From: an uncultured Marinobacter sp.
GTDB taxonomy: Bacteria > Pseudomonadota > Gammaproteobacteria > Pseudomonadales > Oleiphilaceae
Direction of reading: 5' to 3'
Length of the DNA: 64,000 bases
NCBI RefSeq assembly: GCF_947259545.1
Contig: NZ_CAMYMK010000002.1
Location: forward strand, 1-64,000
The notes beneath the pieces were generated by a model. It did not search any database, was not told where the DNA came from, and was given only the letters and a program-made list of their open reading frames with translations. The stretch's first letter is position 1. Each line of letters starts with the position of its first letter. Shown piece by piece: positions 9,896 through 19,773 of the stretch. Both the position numbers and the translations under genes were made by a program.

Positions 9896-11065
9896 ATGTC
9901 TGAGTCCAAGAACAGAGCCGATGTGGTTCCCGGCATCCGCGAGATGCTGACCCGGCTGATTGCTCTGCCATCCATCAGCAGTGCAACTCCGGACTGGGAT
10001 CACAGCAACGAAGCCGTTGTGCGGACACTGGCCGAATGGCTGGAACCGCTGGGGTTCACGGTGGAGTTGATGGAAGTGCCTGGTATGCCAGGCAAGTTCA
10101 ACATGATTGCCACCCTCGGCAGTGGGCCGGGTGGGCTGGTGTTATCCGGGCACACCGATACCGTGCCTTTTGACGATAAACGCTGGCAGAGCGACCCCTT
10201 CACCCTGACCGAACGTGACGATCGCTGGTACGGATTGGGTACCTGCGATATGAAAGGGTTTTTTCCGCTCGCTATTGCGGCGGCGCGGGAATTTGCGGAC
10301 CAGGATCTGAAGCAGCCGCTGATCATCCTGGCGACCGCCGATGAGGAAAGCTCGATGAACGGTGCCCGGGCATTGGCGGAGGCGGGGCGTCCGAAAGCCC
10401 GGTATGCGGTGATCGGGGAGCCGACCAATCTCAGGCCGGTGCGCATGCACAAGGGCATCATGATGGAACGCCTGGCGTTTGAGGGGCAGTCCGGGCATTC
10501 CTCTGATCCGTCCCTTGGCCGCAACGCCCTGGAGGGTATGCATGAAGCGCTGGGAGAACTGTTGGCCCTGCGTTCAGTCTGGCAGGAGAAATACCGGAAC
10601 CCGAATTTCAAGGTTGAGGTTCCGACCATGAACCTGGGATGCATTCATGGCGGGGATAACCCCAACCGGATATGTGCCAACTGTGAGCTGCATTTTGATT
10701 TGCGGCCTCTGCCCGGCATGGATATGGCGTCGCTGCGCCAGGCCATTCTCGATAAACTGCAGCCTGTCGCCGAGCGTCGCGAGCTGTCCATGGTGTTTGA
10801 GCCGTTATTCGATGGCGTGCCGCCGTTTGAAACGCCCGCTGATGCGCAACTGGTGAGGGCCTGCGAGAAACTGACTGGTCACACCGCCCACGCTGTGGCG
10901 TTTGCAACCGAAGCACCCTGGATGCAGAAGCTGGGGCTGGAAACCCTGGTGATGGGGCCGGGGTCGATTGATCAGGCGCACCAGCCGGACGAGTTCCTGG
11001 AACTCTCCCAATTGGAGCCCACTGTCAGCATCCTCAAAGGATTGATTAAACAGTTTTGCCTGTAA
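9896..11065 (+). CDS. argE: Acetylornithine deacetylase
   Basis: M20-family zinc hydrolase releasing ornithine from N-acetylornithine. The 389-residue product shows the metal and catalytic motifs LSGHTDTVPFD, GTCDMKGFF, DEESSMNG and IGEPTNLRPV. The dimerisation-domain segment GQSGHSSDPSLGRNALEGM is followed by the C-terminal GPGSIDQAHQPDEF. The ATG at 9896 was chosen because it follows caggaatccg. A GTG at 9866 overlaps the preceding stop and would add ten residues. With argA next, this is an arginine synthesis block. Confidence 0.94.
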   Translation: MSESKNRADVVPGIREMLTRLIALPSISSATPDWDHSNEAVVRTLAEWLEPLGFTVELMEVPGMPGKFNMIATLGSGPGGLVLSGHTDTVPFDDKRWQSDPFTLTERDDRWYGLGTCDMKGFFPLAIAAAREFADQDLKQPLIILATADEESSMNGARALAEAGRPKARYAVIGEPTNLRPVRMHKGIMMERLAFEGQSGHSSDPSLGRNALEGMHEALGELLALRSVWQEKYRNPNFKVEVPTMNLGCIHGGDNPNRICANCELHFDLRPLPGMDMASLRQAILDKLQPVAERRELSMVFEPLFDGVPPFETPADAQLVRACEKLTGHTAHAVAFATEAPWMQKLGLETLVMGPGSIDQAHQPDEFLELSQLEPTVSILKGLIKQFCL

Positions 11066-11089
11066 GGTTCAGATCATCAGGAGAGACGA

Positions 11090-12397
11090 TTGAAATCTAA
11101 CGACTGGCTGCATGGATTCCGCCATTCCTCCCCCTATATCAACACTCACCGTGGGCGTACGGTGGTCTTGACCATCGGTGGGGATGCGATAGCCCATGAC
11201 AACTTCATCAACATCATCCATGACATCGCGCTGCTGAGCAGTCTCGGTGTGCGTCTGGTGGTGGTGTTCGGAGCCAGACCGCAGATTCAGCAGAGACTGG
11301 ATGAGGCCGGAGTTGAGTCGTCATTCCATCGTGACCTGCGCGTGACTCAGGAATACCAATTGCCCCTGGTGTTACAGGCCATAGGCGGGTTGCGGGCGTA
11401 CCTGGAAAGTCAGCTGTCCATGGGTCTGGTGAACTCGCCCATGCACAATGCCCGCATTCGTGTCAGTGGTGGCAACTTTGTGGCTGCCCGCCCGGTTGGC
11501 GTTCTCGACGGAATCGATTTCGGCTATACCGGTCGTGTACGCCGGGTGGACGTGGCCGGTATAGAAAAACTGCTGGAACTCGGTCATATCGTCCTGTTGC
11601 CACCCCAGGGGTATTCACCCACCGGAGATGCCTTCAACCTGTCCTACGAAGATGTCGGCAGCCAGGTAGCGGCAGCCCTGCAGGCCGAGAAACTGATCAT
11701 GTTTATCGAGGATCAGGGACTGCTTGAGTCCGGTGGCTCGCTGATTCGGGAGTTGTCCGCTAGACAAGCGACGGAGCGGCTGGGAGCAGGTGCCGTAACC
11801 GGTCACGATGGAGCATTGCTGAAAGCGGCGTGCGACGCCTGCGTCAAGGGGGTGCGTCGCTCCCACATCATCAGCTACGTGAATGACGGAGCGCTGCTGG
11901 AGGAACTGTTTACCCGTGATGGCTCCGGTACGCTGGTCAGTGGTGACCATTACGAACAGATCCGCCAGGCCCGGGTGGAGGATATTGGTGGGGTGCTGGA
12001 ACTGATTCAGCCACTGGAAGAGCAGGGCATTCTGGTGCGTCGCTCGCGAGAGATGCTGGAAACGGAAATTGACCGGTTTGTGGTCGCGGAGCGTGATGGC
12101 ACGATCGTCGGCTGCGCAGCACTGTATCATTACCCGGATGAAGGCGCGGGTGAGCTGTCGTGTTTTGCGGTGGATCCGAACTATCGTCGTTCCGGACGGG
12201 GGGACGATATCCTTGCGATGGTGGAGAAACTGGCGCGGGGGCAGGGAATTCAGCGGTTGTTTGTACTCACCACCCAGACAGAACACTGGTTCCGGGAGCG
12301 GGGCTTCCAGCCCTCGACGGTACAGGCGTTGCCGGGCCCCAAGCTGGCCTCCTACAACGCCCAGCGCAACTCAAAGGTCTTCGTCAAACCGTTGTGA
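11090..12397 (+). CDS. argA: Amino-acid N-acetyltransferase (N-acetylglutamate synthase)
   Basis: First step of arginine synthesis. The 435-residue protein has an N-terminal amino-acid-kinase-like regulatory domain (residues 1 to about 285, TIGGDAIAHDNF, GARPQIQQRL, VRRSHIISYVNDG). A C-terminal GNAT domain has CAALYHYPDEG, SCFAVDPNYRRSGRGD and FVLTTQTEHWFRERGF. A TTG start is used, with a clear caggagaga site; no in-frame ATG fits family length. The 3' end overlaps the convergent aminopeptidase-like gene by 27 bases. Confidence 0.94.
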   Translation: MKSNDWLHGFRHSSPYINTHRGRTVVLTIGGDAIAHDNFINIIHDIALLSSLGVRLVVVFGARPQIQQRLDEAGVESSFHRDLRVTQEYQLPLVLQAIGGLRAYLESQLSMGLVNSPMHNARIRVSGGNFVAARPVGVLDGIDFGYTGRVRRVDVAGIEKLLELGHIVLLPPQGYSPTGDAFNLSYEDVGSQVAAALQAEKLIMFIEDQGLLESGGSLIRELSARQATERLGAGAVTGHDGALLKAACDACVKGVRRSHIISYVNDGALLEELFTRDGSGTLVSGDHYEQIRQARVEDIGGVLELIQPLEEQGILVRRSREMLETEIDRFVVAERDGTIVGCAALYHYPDEGAGELSCFAVDPNYRRSGRGDDILAMVEKLARGQGIQRLFVLTTQTEHWFRERGFQPSTVQALPGPKLASYNAQRNSKVFVKPL

Positions 12398-13438
12398 CAG
12401 GGCCGACAGGGTCAGCGTCCGTTGCTCCCTGTCCAGTTCGGACAGCGCCCTGACCTCGTCAAAAAAGGCGTCAAAACGGTAGTCCTGCTCTTTCAATAAT
12501 TGTCGGAATCCGGGAACAAACTGATTGTATTGCCGGAACAGGGCGATGTTGGCGTTGTTGAGTGTCTCGATCGCGTTGCCGAACGGGCCGGGCTGGTCCC
12601 ACTCGCTGGCCATTTCGTTGTAGCGGTCGATCAGCTCTGTAAATATCTGCTCTTTGCGTGCTCTCATGCGCTCAACAGGCAGCTCCTCCCGCCCGTACAG
12701 CGCCTCCAGCTCAAGAGACGTATGTTCCACCAGCGCCAGGGTCTGATTTCTTTGAGACAGCCGTTGCAGCGCCGCGGTAAACTGGTCACCTTCACCGCGT
12801 TCCTCCAGCCATAGTCGCAGGCCCTCAAGTTCCACAGCCGTTGCAAAGCTCTCGTTGAATGCCGTGTCTTCGTCAACGTAGATGACCTGGTGGGCCAGTT
12901 CGTGGAACATCAAGGCCACCATCCGATCATCTGACAGACTGGTAAATCCGCTGTGCAGCGGATCATCGAACCAGCCCAGAGTTGAGTAGGCCGCCACTGC
13001 GCCGATGAAGGTATCAAAGTCCCGCCTGTCGAACTGACGTTGCTCCTTGCGCGCATCTTCAAGGCTGAAGTAGCCCCGGTAAGCCTGACAGCCAATAACC
13101 GGATAACACCACTGCTGGGGAGTGAGGGAGAATTCCGGTGCTGCCACCAGGTTGACCACCACCCAGGGTCGTTCCAGCTCTGAATAGTCGGTAAAGGCTT
13201 CGCCGGCGGGCAGGGCCAACCGACGCTCGGCGAAGTGGCGCGCATCCCGGGCGATGGTCAGTTTGCGTTTCAGCTCATCGTCGGTGGTCGGGGCCGTCAG
13301 CAGGTTGTCGACCGGTTGCGAAGCCAGCATCAGCGAGAGGTGACCACTAACCGCCTGGCTGTAGTAGCCAATGGTCGAACACCCTGGAAGCATGGTTACC
13401 AGTAGCAAAAGAAGATAGATCTGATTAAGCTGTATCAT
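12371..13438 (-). CDS. Putative zinc aminopeptidase lipoprotein
   Basis: 355-residue protein with a lipoprotein signal (LLLLVTMLPGC, Cys20) and a zinc-peptidase signature MFHELAHQVIYVDEDTAFNE (HExxH and a downstream Glu). It matches the predicted aminopeptidase family COG4324 (Pfam Aminopep) in length and layout. It is probably anchored in the outer or inner membrane facing the periplasm. Substrate is unknown. It overlaps argA tail to tail and has no obvious operon partner. Confidence 0.8.
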   Translation of the reverse strand: MIQLNQIYLLLLLVTMLPGCSTIGYYSQAVSGHLSLMLASQPVDNLLTAPTTDDELKRKLTIARDARHFAERRLALPAGEAFTDYSELERPWVVVNLVAAPEFSLTPQQWCYPVIGCQAYRGYFSLEDARKEQRQFDRRDFDTFIGAVAAYSTLGWFDDPLHSGFTSLSDDRMVALMFHELAHQVIYVDEDTAFNESFATAVELEGLRLWLEERGEGDQFTAALQRLSQRNQTLALVEHTSLELEALYGREELPVERMRARKEQIFTELIDRYNEMASEWDQPGPFGNAIETLNNANIALFRQYNQFVPGFRQLLKEQDYRFDAFFDEVRALSELDREQRTLTLSALSQRFDEDL

Positions 13439-13598
13439 GGTTCACAATGTGATGATGGGGCTGTCCCGCAACGGGGTTGCCGACTATATTACAGACATGT
13501 TCCCCGTATAGTAGCAGGTGGCCCGGGCCACCGTTTCAGGGACGCTGGTCAGGGTGAAAATGTGGATCACCCGGACATTGCCGAATATCAGGTAGTAC

Positions 13599-16500
13599 AT
13601 GGATCCCAGAGAACGTCGCACAAGCCCCCGACAGCCAATCAAACTTGCGGCCCAGCTGGACCTTGGGGCGGGGGAGGTATGGCCGTGTCAGATTGCGGAC
13701 TTTTGTGCGGAGGGGCTGTTTATTCGTTACTCCGGAGAAACGTCGCGCAAACTTGAGCGCGCGATAGTAAGCGGTGCCCCCGAAGAAATCACCGTTCGTT
13801 TTCGTTCCGCCGACGGTAACCGCCGTCACGAGTTGTATGTCAGTATCGTCCGCCGTATTGAAGGTGCCATGGGGGTTCATTTTGTCCGCGCCAACCCGGA
13901 AGCTGTGAGCGCGATGCTGAAGCAGTGTGGTGGCAGCCGTCATCAGGAGAGATCGGCTTTGCGCGCCCCCAGTGATCGGGTGCAGTTTGTCCTTCACCAG
14001 TCCGCCCGTGCGGTTGTCCAGTTTATTGAACCTTTGATGGATACCTGCCTGGCACAGATGATCGTGGCACTGAAGCAGGCTGCCCAGAAAGCCGGCAGTG
14101 ATCAGATGGCCAATGAATTCATGGATGCCTCTGGCCAGCTCCAGGCCCGTCAACGGGTGATCTGGCACCAGATGGCGCAAAGCCTGGAATCACCCCTCAA
14201 GCCTGCACGTAAAGGGTTTCCCGGCTCGGAGTTGTCGGTGGTGGACAAGGGCGAGTTTGAGGACTGGCTGACCATCCGGGTGATGGTTACCAAGGCTGAT
14301 ACCCAGTACCGGGGGGAGCTGCTCCAGCTCAAGCTGCGGCTGGATTCATTAGGCATTGCCAATTCCACTGGCCACCACAACCCGCTGGGGCCGTCACTGG
14401 TGTGTGAATCGTTTCATGCCGGACTGAGTCACCTGAAAGCCAGTCGTGATGTCGAGAAAGTCTGTTTGAAGGTTTTTGAGCAATCGGTGCTGCAGCAGCT
14501 CAGCCCGCTCTATCAGGAGCTGAACAACATCCTGATTCGCCATGGCGTCATGCCGGATCTGGACTTGACCAAATACCTGTCTGAACGATCCACGGTGAGT
14601 GATGCTCCGGCCCGGGAAGTGCCTGCCACCGCCACCAGCAAACCCGGCCCGCAGAAGGCGCCAGCCACATCGTCGGCCCCCGCGTCCGGACAGCTGCCCG
14701 GGGTTGCCAGTCCCGGTAAAACCGCGCCTGCCGAGTTCCGCACATACGCCAATGCGGCGCAGACAGCCTTTGCCACTGTTCGTAACCTGATCGGCACGCT
14801 GGCTGCGAGTCGACTGGCCCGGGGAGATACGGATCCTGTGACCTTCGCTCCCAACGCCCGACCACTGTCGGTCGGGGAGTTGCATCGGGAACTGCAGCAG
14901 CTGCAGGTCGAGTCAACGGCCTCATCAGAAGAGCAGGGCACACTCAGGGAGCGTGTGGTCGAGCACATTCGAGGCAGTGGTGACAATGCCCTCAACGGGG
15001 AGCAGCAGGAAACCCTGGATGTGGTGGATCGCTTTTTCCACAGTGTGGTGGAGAGCCCAAAGCTCAGCGACTACGCCCAAACCCGTATGCGCCAACTGGA
15101 AGTGCCGGTGTTGAAGGTGGTGATGCGGGATCCGTCTTTTTTCGACGATCAGAACAGCCCTGTTCGCGGTGTCATGAACCGTCTGGCTCAGCTCGGTGTC
15201 AAGGGGGGGCGTATCAACCCGGTGGTGCAGCGTCGGGTTGACGAACTGGTCCATCGTATTGCCACTGAATTTGATCAGGATACGGGGGTCTTTGAATCCA
15301 CGGTGCAGGAACTGGACACCCTGATTGACCGTCAGAACCTCGTGTATCGCCGTAATGTGGAGCGGGTCACTGCCGCGGCGGAAGGTGCTCAGAAGGTGTC
15401 CGACTCCAAGTCTGCTGTCACTGAGGTGCTCAACCGGAAGTTGGCCGGCCGCAAGGTCCCCCGAGCGTTGTTGAGTTTGTTGGAAGGGGGATGGCGCGAC
15501 CTGCTGTCATTGACCTGGATTCGCCAGGGGCCGGACAGCCAGTTGTGGCAGGACTACCTGTCTGTGATCGACTTGCTGCTGGCGTTTGCGGATGATCCCC
15601 GCGCGGGCATTAATCTGCCGGAATTGTTGCGGGTCATTCAGGATGGCCTGGCCTCTATCTCCAGTAACCATATGCCTTCATCCCAAATCCGGGAGGAGCT
15701 GAAGCAATTCCTGGTACGCCGAGAGGATAAACCGCTCGAAATGGTGGAAATGCCTCCTGTCCAGACGGAAGATGACAAGCGTAAGGTGCTGTCCGAGCGG
15801 GAGCAGCGCAGTCTGCAGCGCTGGATTCATCGTGCTCAGCAACTGCGTACCGGTGACTGGCTGAGGGACCAGGAAAACCCCGATGAGCCCCAGTACATCC
15901 GCCTGGTATGGATTGCCCGGGGCTTCAGTCGCTTTGTGTTTGTGAATCATCAGGGTATGAGGGTGGTGGAGCTGGACCTGGATGCCCTGGCACGCCAGAT
16001 GCGCAAGGGTATTGTGGTCCCCGACAGTCAGTATGAGCGGCCGCTGGTGGATGAAAGCCTGGATCGCATGGTCCGCAAGGTGTATGACCAGCTGTCCTGG
16101 GCCTCCACCCATGACGAACTGACCGGGCTACTGGGGCGCCGGGAGTTCGAGCGGATGCTTGAGCAGCAACTGGCCCGCCATGAAGATGAGCGTGCCCTGG
16201 TGCGCCTGGACCTGCGTCAGTTCCGTTTACTGAATGACACCGCCGGCTATCAGGCCGGCGATGACGCCCTCCGCAAGGTTGCGGATATTCTCCGCGCCGG
16301 CGTGGGGGACGGCATGCCTCTGGCGCGCCTGGCCGGTAATGAGTTCGCCTGGCTGTTGCCGGCGGAAACAGCGCTGACAACCACCGAGGCCATAATTGCC
16401 GAGATCGAGGCCACTGAATTTACCTTTGACGGTCGCGGCTACCAGTTGTCAGCCAGTGCCGGACTGGTGCCGGAATTGCCTGCGCTGACGGCCGCTGAGC

Positions 16501-17357
16501 GCTGGCTGCGCGCATCCGAACATGCCCTGAAGGCGTCAAAGAAGCAGGGGCACGGCAAGGTCGTCGAATATACCCTGGATGCAACGGACCAGTCCCGACA
16601 GGAACAGATTGCCGCGAAAGTGGCGAGCCTGGGAAACCTGGACGAAGAGCGCATGCTGTTGCGCTGTCAGAAGATCATTCCGCTGCATGCCAATACCCGG
16701 ATGTTGTCGCAGTACGAAGTGCTGATCAGCATGTACGATGACCGTGGTGAGTTGATCACCGGCAGCGATTTTGTGCGCATGGCCGAACGTTATGATCGTA
16801 TGCAGGTGGTAGACCGCTGGGTGGTGGGGCGCATGCTGGACTGGTTGCGTGACAAGGCCCCGGACCCGGATCACCTTGGTGGGGTCTGTATTAATCTGTC
16901 CGGTTATTCCCTCAATGACCAGTCATTGCTGGAATTTATCTATGACAAGCTGAGTCAGAAGGAGGCGCCCATTGAGCGGCTCTGGTTTGAAATTACGGAA
17001 GCGACCGCCATCAATGACGTCAATCTCCTGGCGGAGTTCATGTCGGAGATGAAGGAGCTGGGCTGCCGTTTCTGCCTGGGCAATTTCGGTAGCGGTCCGG
17101 TGTCGTTCCAGTTGATGCGCAGCCTGCCGGTGGACCTTATCAAATTGGACAGTGCGTTTACCAAACAGGTGGATATCAATGAGACTGACCGGGCGATGGT
17201 TCAGTCCATGGTGGATATGGCGCACTATATGAAGCGGGAGGTCATTGCTTCTCAGGTTGAATCCCGTGAAGTTCTCGATATGCTGAGGCTCCTGGGTGTG
17301 GACTATGCTCAGGGTTTTGTGATTGAAAAGCCTCGGCTGCTGGACAGCCTACACTAA
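13599..17357 (+). CDS. PilZ-DUF1631-degenerate GGDEF-EAL protein
   Basis: 1252-residue putative c-di-GMP effector. Residues 5-105 look like a PilZ domain (RRTSPRQP gives the RxxxR element; DFCAEG is an imperfect D/NxSxxG). Residues about 115-830 match the DUF1631 layout, with a Pro/Ala-rich linker near 340-380. A GGDEF-like domain near 840-980 has AGNEF instead of GGDEF. An EAL-like domain (about 1010-1250) has EVL in place of EAL and GNFGSG in place of DDFGTG, but keeps INLSG and FEITE. Catalysis is therefore doubtful, and binding or scaffolding is more likely. The PrkB-like gene follows 19 bases later. Confidence 0.85.
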   Translation: MDPRERRTSPRQPIKLAAQLDLGAGEVWPCQIADFCAEGLFIRYSGETSRKLERAIVSGAPEEITVRFRSADGNRRHELYVSIVRRIEGAMGVHFVRANPEAVSAMLKQCGGSRHQERSALRAPSDRVQFVLHQSARAVVQFIEPLMDTCLAQMIVALKQAAQKAGSDQMANEFMDASGQLQARQRVIWHQMAQSLESPLKPARKGFPGSELSVVDKGEFEDWLTIRVMVTKADTQYRGELLQLKLRLDSLGIANSTGHHNPLGPSLVCESFHAGLSHLKASRDVEKVCLKVFEQSVLQQLSPLYQELNNILIRHGVMPDLDLTKYLSERSTVSDAPAREVPATATSKPGPQKAPATSSAPASGQLPGVASPGKTAPAEFRTYANAAQTAFATVRNLIGTLAASRLARGDTDPVTFAPNARPLSVGELHRELQQLQVESTASSEEQGTLRERVVEHIRGSGDNALNGEQQETLDVVDRFFHSVVESPKLSDYAQTRMRQLEVPVLKVVMRDPSFFDDQNSPVRGVMNRLAQLGVKGGRINPVVQRRVDELVHRIATEFDQDTGVFESTVQELDTLIDRQNLVYRRNVERVTAAAEGAQKVSDSKSAVTEVLNRKLAGRKVPRALLSLLEGGWRDLLSLTWIRQGPDSQLWQDYLSVIDLLLAFADDPRAGINLPELLRVIQDGLASISSNHMPSSQIREELKQFLVRREDKPLEMVEMPPVQTEDDKRKVLSEREQRSLQRWIHRAQQLRTGDWLRDQENPDEPQYIRLVWIARGFSRFVFVNHQGMRVVELDLDALARQMRKGIVVPDSQYERPLVDESLDRMVRKVYDQLSWASTHDELTGLLGRREFERMLEQQLARHEDERALVRLDLRQFRLLNDTAGYQAGDDALRKVADILRAGVGDGMPLARLAGNEFAWLLPAETALTTTEAIIAEIEATEFTFDGRGYQLSASAGLVPELPALTAAERWLRASEHALKASKKQGHGKVVEYTLDATDQSRQEQIAAKVASLGNLDEERMLLRCQKIIPLHANTRMLSQYEVLISMYDDRGELITGSDFVRMAERYDRMQVVDRWVVGRMLDWLRDKAPDPDHLGGVCINLSGYSLNDQSLLEFIYDKLSQKEAPIERLWFEITEATAINDVNLLAEFMSEMKELGCRFCLGNFGSGPVSFQLMRSLPVDLIKLDSAFTKQVDINETDRAMVQSMVDMAHYMKREVIASQVESREVLDMLRLLGVDYAQGFVIEKPRLLDSLH

Positions 17358-17376
17358 CGCCTGACCACGGTTTGCC

Positions 17377-18243
17377 ATGTCGAAACGTCACCCTGTTATT
17401 GCAGTCACCGGTTCTTCCGGGGCTGGCACCACAACCACCGGCCAGATCTTCAGCCGGATTTTCGCCAGTGAAGGGCTGCGGGCCGCCATGGTCAGTGGTG
17501 ACAGCTTCCACCGTTACACGAGGGAGCAGATGGCTCGCCTGGCGGCCAAAGGCCAGTTCGGCGAGCGTAACCATTTCGCCCTCGCCGCCAACCACATCGA
17601 CAAGCTCGAGGCCCTGCTGTATGACTATGGCCACACCGGCCATGGTCAGTTCCGACAGTATGTCCATGATGAGGACCAGGCGCTGGTGGCTGCGGGATAC
17701 AAGCCCGGCACCTTTACCCCCTGGGGGCCGCTACCGGCGGATACCGACTTGCTGTTCTACGAAGGATTGCATGGTGGTGTGGTCAGTGACACCTACAACA
17801 TCGCCCAGTACGTCGACCTGCTGATCGGCGTGGTGCCGATTGTGAATCTGGAGTGGATCCAGAAGATTCACCGTGACACCAACCGGCGGGGGTATTCCCA
17901 GGAAGCAGTGGTGGAAACCATCATCAACCGGATGGATGACTACGTCCACGATATCGTGCCGCAGTTTGCCCATACCCATATCAACTTTCAGCGGGTGCCG
18001 CTGGTGGACACGTCCAATCCCTTTGTCGTGCGGGATGTGCCTTCCGAGGATGAGAGCATGGTGGTGATCCGGTTCCGCGACGCATCGGAAGTGGATTTTC
18101 CCTATCTGTTGCGAATGATCGCCAACAGCAGCGTGTCCCGGCCTGACACTCTGGTCATTCCGGGCCCAAAGCTCGGGCTTGCCATGGATCTCATCCTGAG
18201 ACCCATGGTGTTGAGGTTGATGGCGCAAAAACCCTTTGCGTGA
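17377..18243 (+). CDS. prkB: Phosphoribulokinase-like protein (PrkB type)
   Basis: 288-residue P-loop kinase similar to the non-photosynthetic PrkB proteins of enteric bacteria. It shows P-loop GSSGAGTTTTG (an unusual Thr run replacing GKS/T), SGDSFHRYTR, LLFYEGLHGGVV and the C-terminal VIPGPKLGLAMDLIL. No RuBisCO gene is in the window. The physiological substrate of this subfamily is not established, so naming it for the Calvin cycle would be misleading. It is probably cotranscribed with the DUF1631 gene. Confidence 0.87.
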   Translation: MSKRHPVIAVTGSSGAGTTTTGQIFSRIFASEGLRAAMVSGDSFHRYTREQMARLAAKGQFGERNHFALAANHIDKLEALLYDYGHTGHGQFRQYVHDEDQALVAAGYKPGTFTPWGPLPADTDLLFYEGLHGGVVSDTYNIAQYVDLLIGVVPIVNLEWIQKIHRDTNRRGYSQEAVVETIINRMDDYVHDIVPQFAHTHINFQRVPLVDTSNPFVVRDVPSEDESMVVIRFRDASEVDFPYLLRMIANSSVSRPDTLVIPGPKLGLAMDLILRPMVLRLMAQKPFA

Positions 18244-18258
18244 CCAGCAACCGGGGAA

Positions 18259-19173
18259 CTAGTCAGAGCATTCCTTCCAGCACCCCTTGGCAATCCGTTC
18301 GATCCGCTCCCGCATCCAGATAACACCGGGGTCCCGATCGTGCCGGGTGTGCCAGATCAGGTACAGGCTGAGGGGATCAATTGCGATTGGCGCTTCGGTG
18401 GACCACATGCCTTCGTTGATACCGGTGTCATTGGTGGCTATCCGGGGCAGGGTGGCAATCATGTCTGACTGGCGCAGCAGCCGGGGGACTGCGGGGAAGT
18501 GATTGACGGTGACGGCCACCCGGCGCTTGAGCCCCCGGCGTCCCAGGGCCTGGTCGACGAAGCCATTCACCTCCCCGGACAGGGACACCATCAGATGACG
18601 AGCATCGACGTAGTCGTCCACCGTCAGCGGTCGGCCCGCCAGAGGATGGCCGTGCCTCATGACGACAGTATGGCTGCTGTCGAACAGCCAGTGACTGCGA
18701 AGGCTGCGATCGTGTTCCGTCAGCATACCAAGGGCAAGGTCCACGTGCGCTTCGCGGAGCTGAGTGAGGGCGTTCTCCGCGGTAAACGGCACCGCGTGCA
18801 GGTCCACGCCGGGGGCTTGTTGCTCGAGTTCAGCCACCAATGGCTGCCAGATCAGTTCCAGCATGGCGTCGGTGACCGCGACCCGGAATTGTCGCCGGGC
18901 ATGGGCCGGTTCGAATCGGGTCACATTCACCGCATTGGTCAGGTCGTGCATGGGGCCGCGAATCTGGTCCCAGAGACTGCGGGCGTAGGAGGTCGGTCTG
19001 ATGTTCCGGCCCTGCTTGACGAACAGCGGATCGTGCCAGGTATCCCGCATGCGGGATACCGCATTCGAGACCGCCGGCTGGGTCATCGCCAGCCGCTCGG
19101 CAGCGCGGGTTATCGATCCTTCAGTCATAATGGCATCGAATACATAGAGCAGAGTTAACTCCTGGTTCTTCAC
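18259..19173 (-). CDS. LysR-family transcriptional regulator
   Basis: 304 residues with an N-terminal winged helix-turn-helix (LLYVFDAIMTEGSITRAAER, LAMTQPAVSNAVSRMR) and a C-terminal periplasmic-binding-protein-like effector domain. I chose the GTG at 19173 because agggagattaggcg precedes it and the product begins at the HTH, as usual for LysR proteins. The longer frame adds 22 residues without a ribosome site. It is divergent from a thioredoxin gene across a 187-base gap that contains a LysR-type dyad. The target genes are unknown. Confidence 0.9.
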   Translation of the reverse strand: MKNQELTLLYVFDAIMTEGSITRAAERLAMTQPAVSNAVSRMRDTWHDPLFVKQGRNIRPTSYARSLWDQIRGPMHDLTNAVNVTRFEPAHARRQFRVAVTDAMLELIWQPLVAELEQQAPGVDLHAVPFTAENALTQLREAHVDLALGMLTEHDRSLRSHWLFDSSHTVVMRHGHPLAGRPLTVDDYVDARHLMVSLSGEVNGFVDQALGRRGLKRRVAVTVNHFPAVPRLLRQSDMIATLPRIATNDTGINEGMWSTEAPIAIDPLSLYLIWHTRHDRDPGVIWMRERIERIAKGCWKECSD

Positions 19174-19257
19174 CCGCCTAATCTCCCTGAAAGCCTGGCA
19201 TTGAGGCTCCACCCTATGCCAGGTTTTTCTGACCGGCAAGGGATGTTTCTGACATAC

Positions 19258-19272
19258 ATCATTTCAGATGAT
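19258..19272. promoter_or_regulatory. Candidate LysR-type operator
   Basis: Perfect interrupted dyad ATCAT-TTCAG-ATGAT, which satisfies the T-N11-A pattern, flanked by CATAC and GTATG. It lies in the divergent gap between the LysR gene and the thioredoxin gene. This is the expected place for an autoregulatory site, but the call rests on pattern only. Confidence 0.4.
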
Positions 19273-19360
19273 GTGAAGTATGCAAGGAAACCATTGGTCG
19301 TTCGACCGGGTGAGTGGGCATTCTGTGTTTGTCCAACCCACCGAAATGAGGGAGAGAGCT

Positions 19361-19687
19361 ATGACCAACACCATTCAACACCTGGACGACAGCAATTTTA
19401 ACGACACTATTCAGGGCTCGGCCAAGCCCGTCCTGGTGGATTTCTGGGCCGAGTGGTGCGGACCCTGCCGCGCCATCGCCCCGTTGCTGGAGGAACTGGC
19501 GGACGAGTTCGCGGATGAGCTGAGCGTGGCCAAGGTGAATGTGGACGAGGATCCAGACCTGGCGGCAGCCACCGGTATCCGGGGCATTCCGGCCCTGGTG
19601 ATCTATCGCGACGGCAAGCCCGCGGCGCAGCACACAGGCACGGCGGGACTGGGCCAATTGCGGAGTTTCATTTCCGGGGCGCTTTGA
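19361..19687 (+). CDS. trxA: Thioredoxin
   Basis: 108-residue cytosolic thioredoxin with active site WAEWCGPCRAIAP (CGPC) and the cis-proline loop IRGIPALVIYRDGKP. The ATG at 19361 follows gggagagagct; the frame extends 27 residues upstream but without a matching site. It is divergent from the LysR gene, which may regulate it. It may be a second thioredoxin rather than the main TrxA, since the usual rho neighbour is absent here. Confidence 0.88.
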   Translation: MTNTIQHLDDSNFNDTIQGSAKPVLVDFWAEWCGPCRAIAPLLEELADEFADELSVAKVNVDEDPDLAAATGIRGIPALVIYRDGKPAAQHTGTAGLGQLRSFISGAL

Positions 19688-19773
19688 GCCATTGGGGAAA
19701 CGCCGGGCCCCGGAGTCGATAAACAATGGATTAGCGAGCCATGGACTACACTTTCCTGAGGGAGGTGAAGTCC

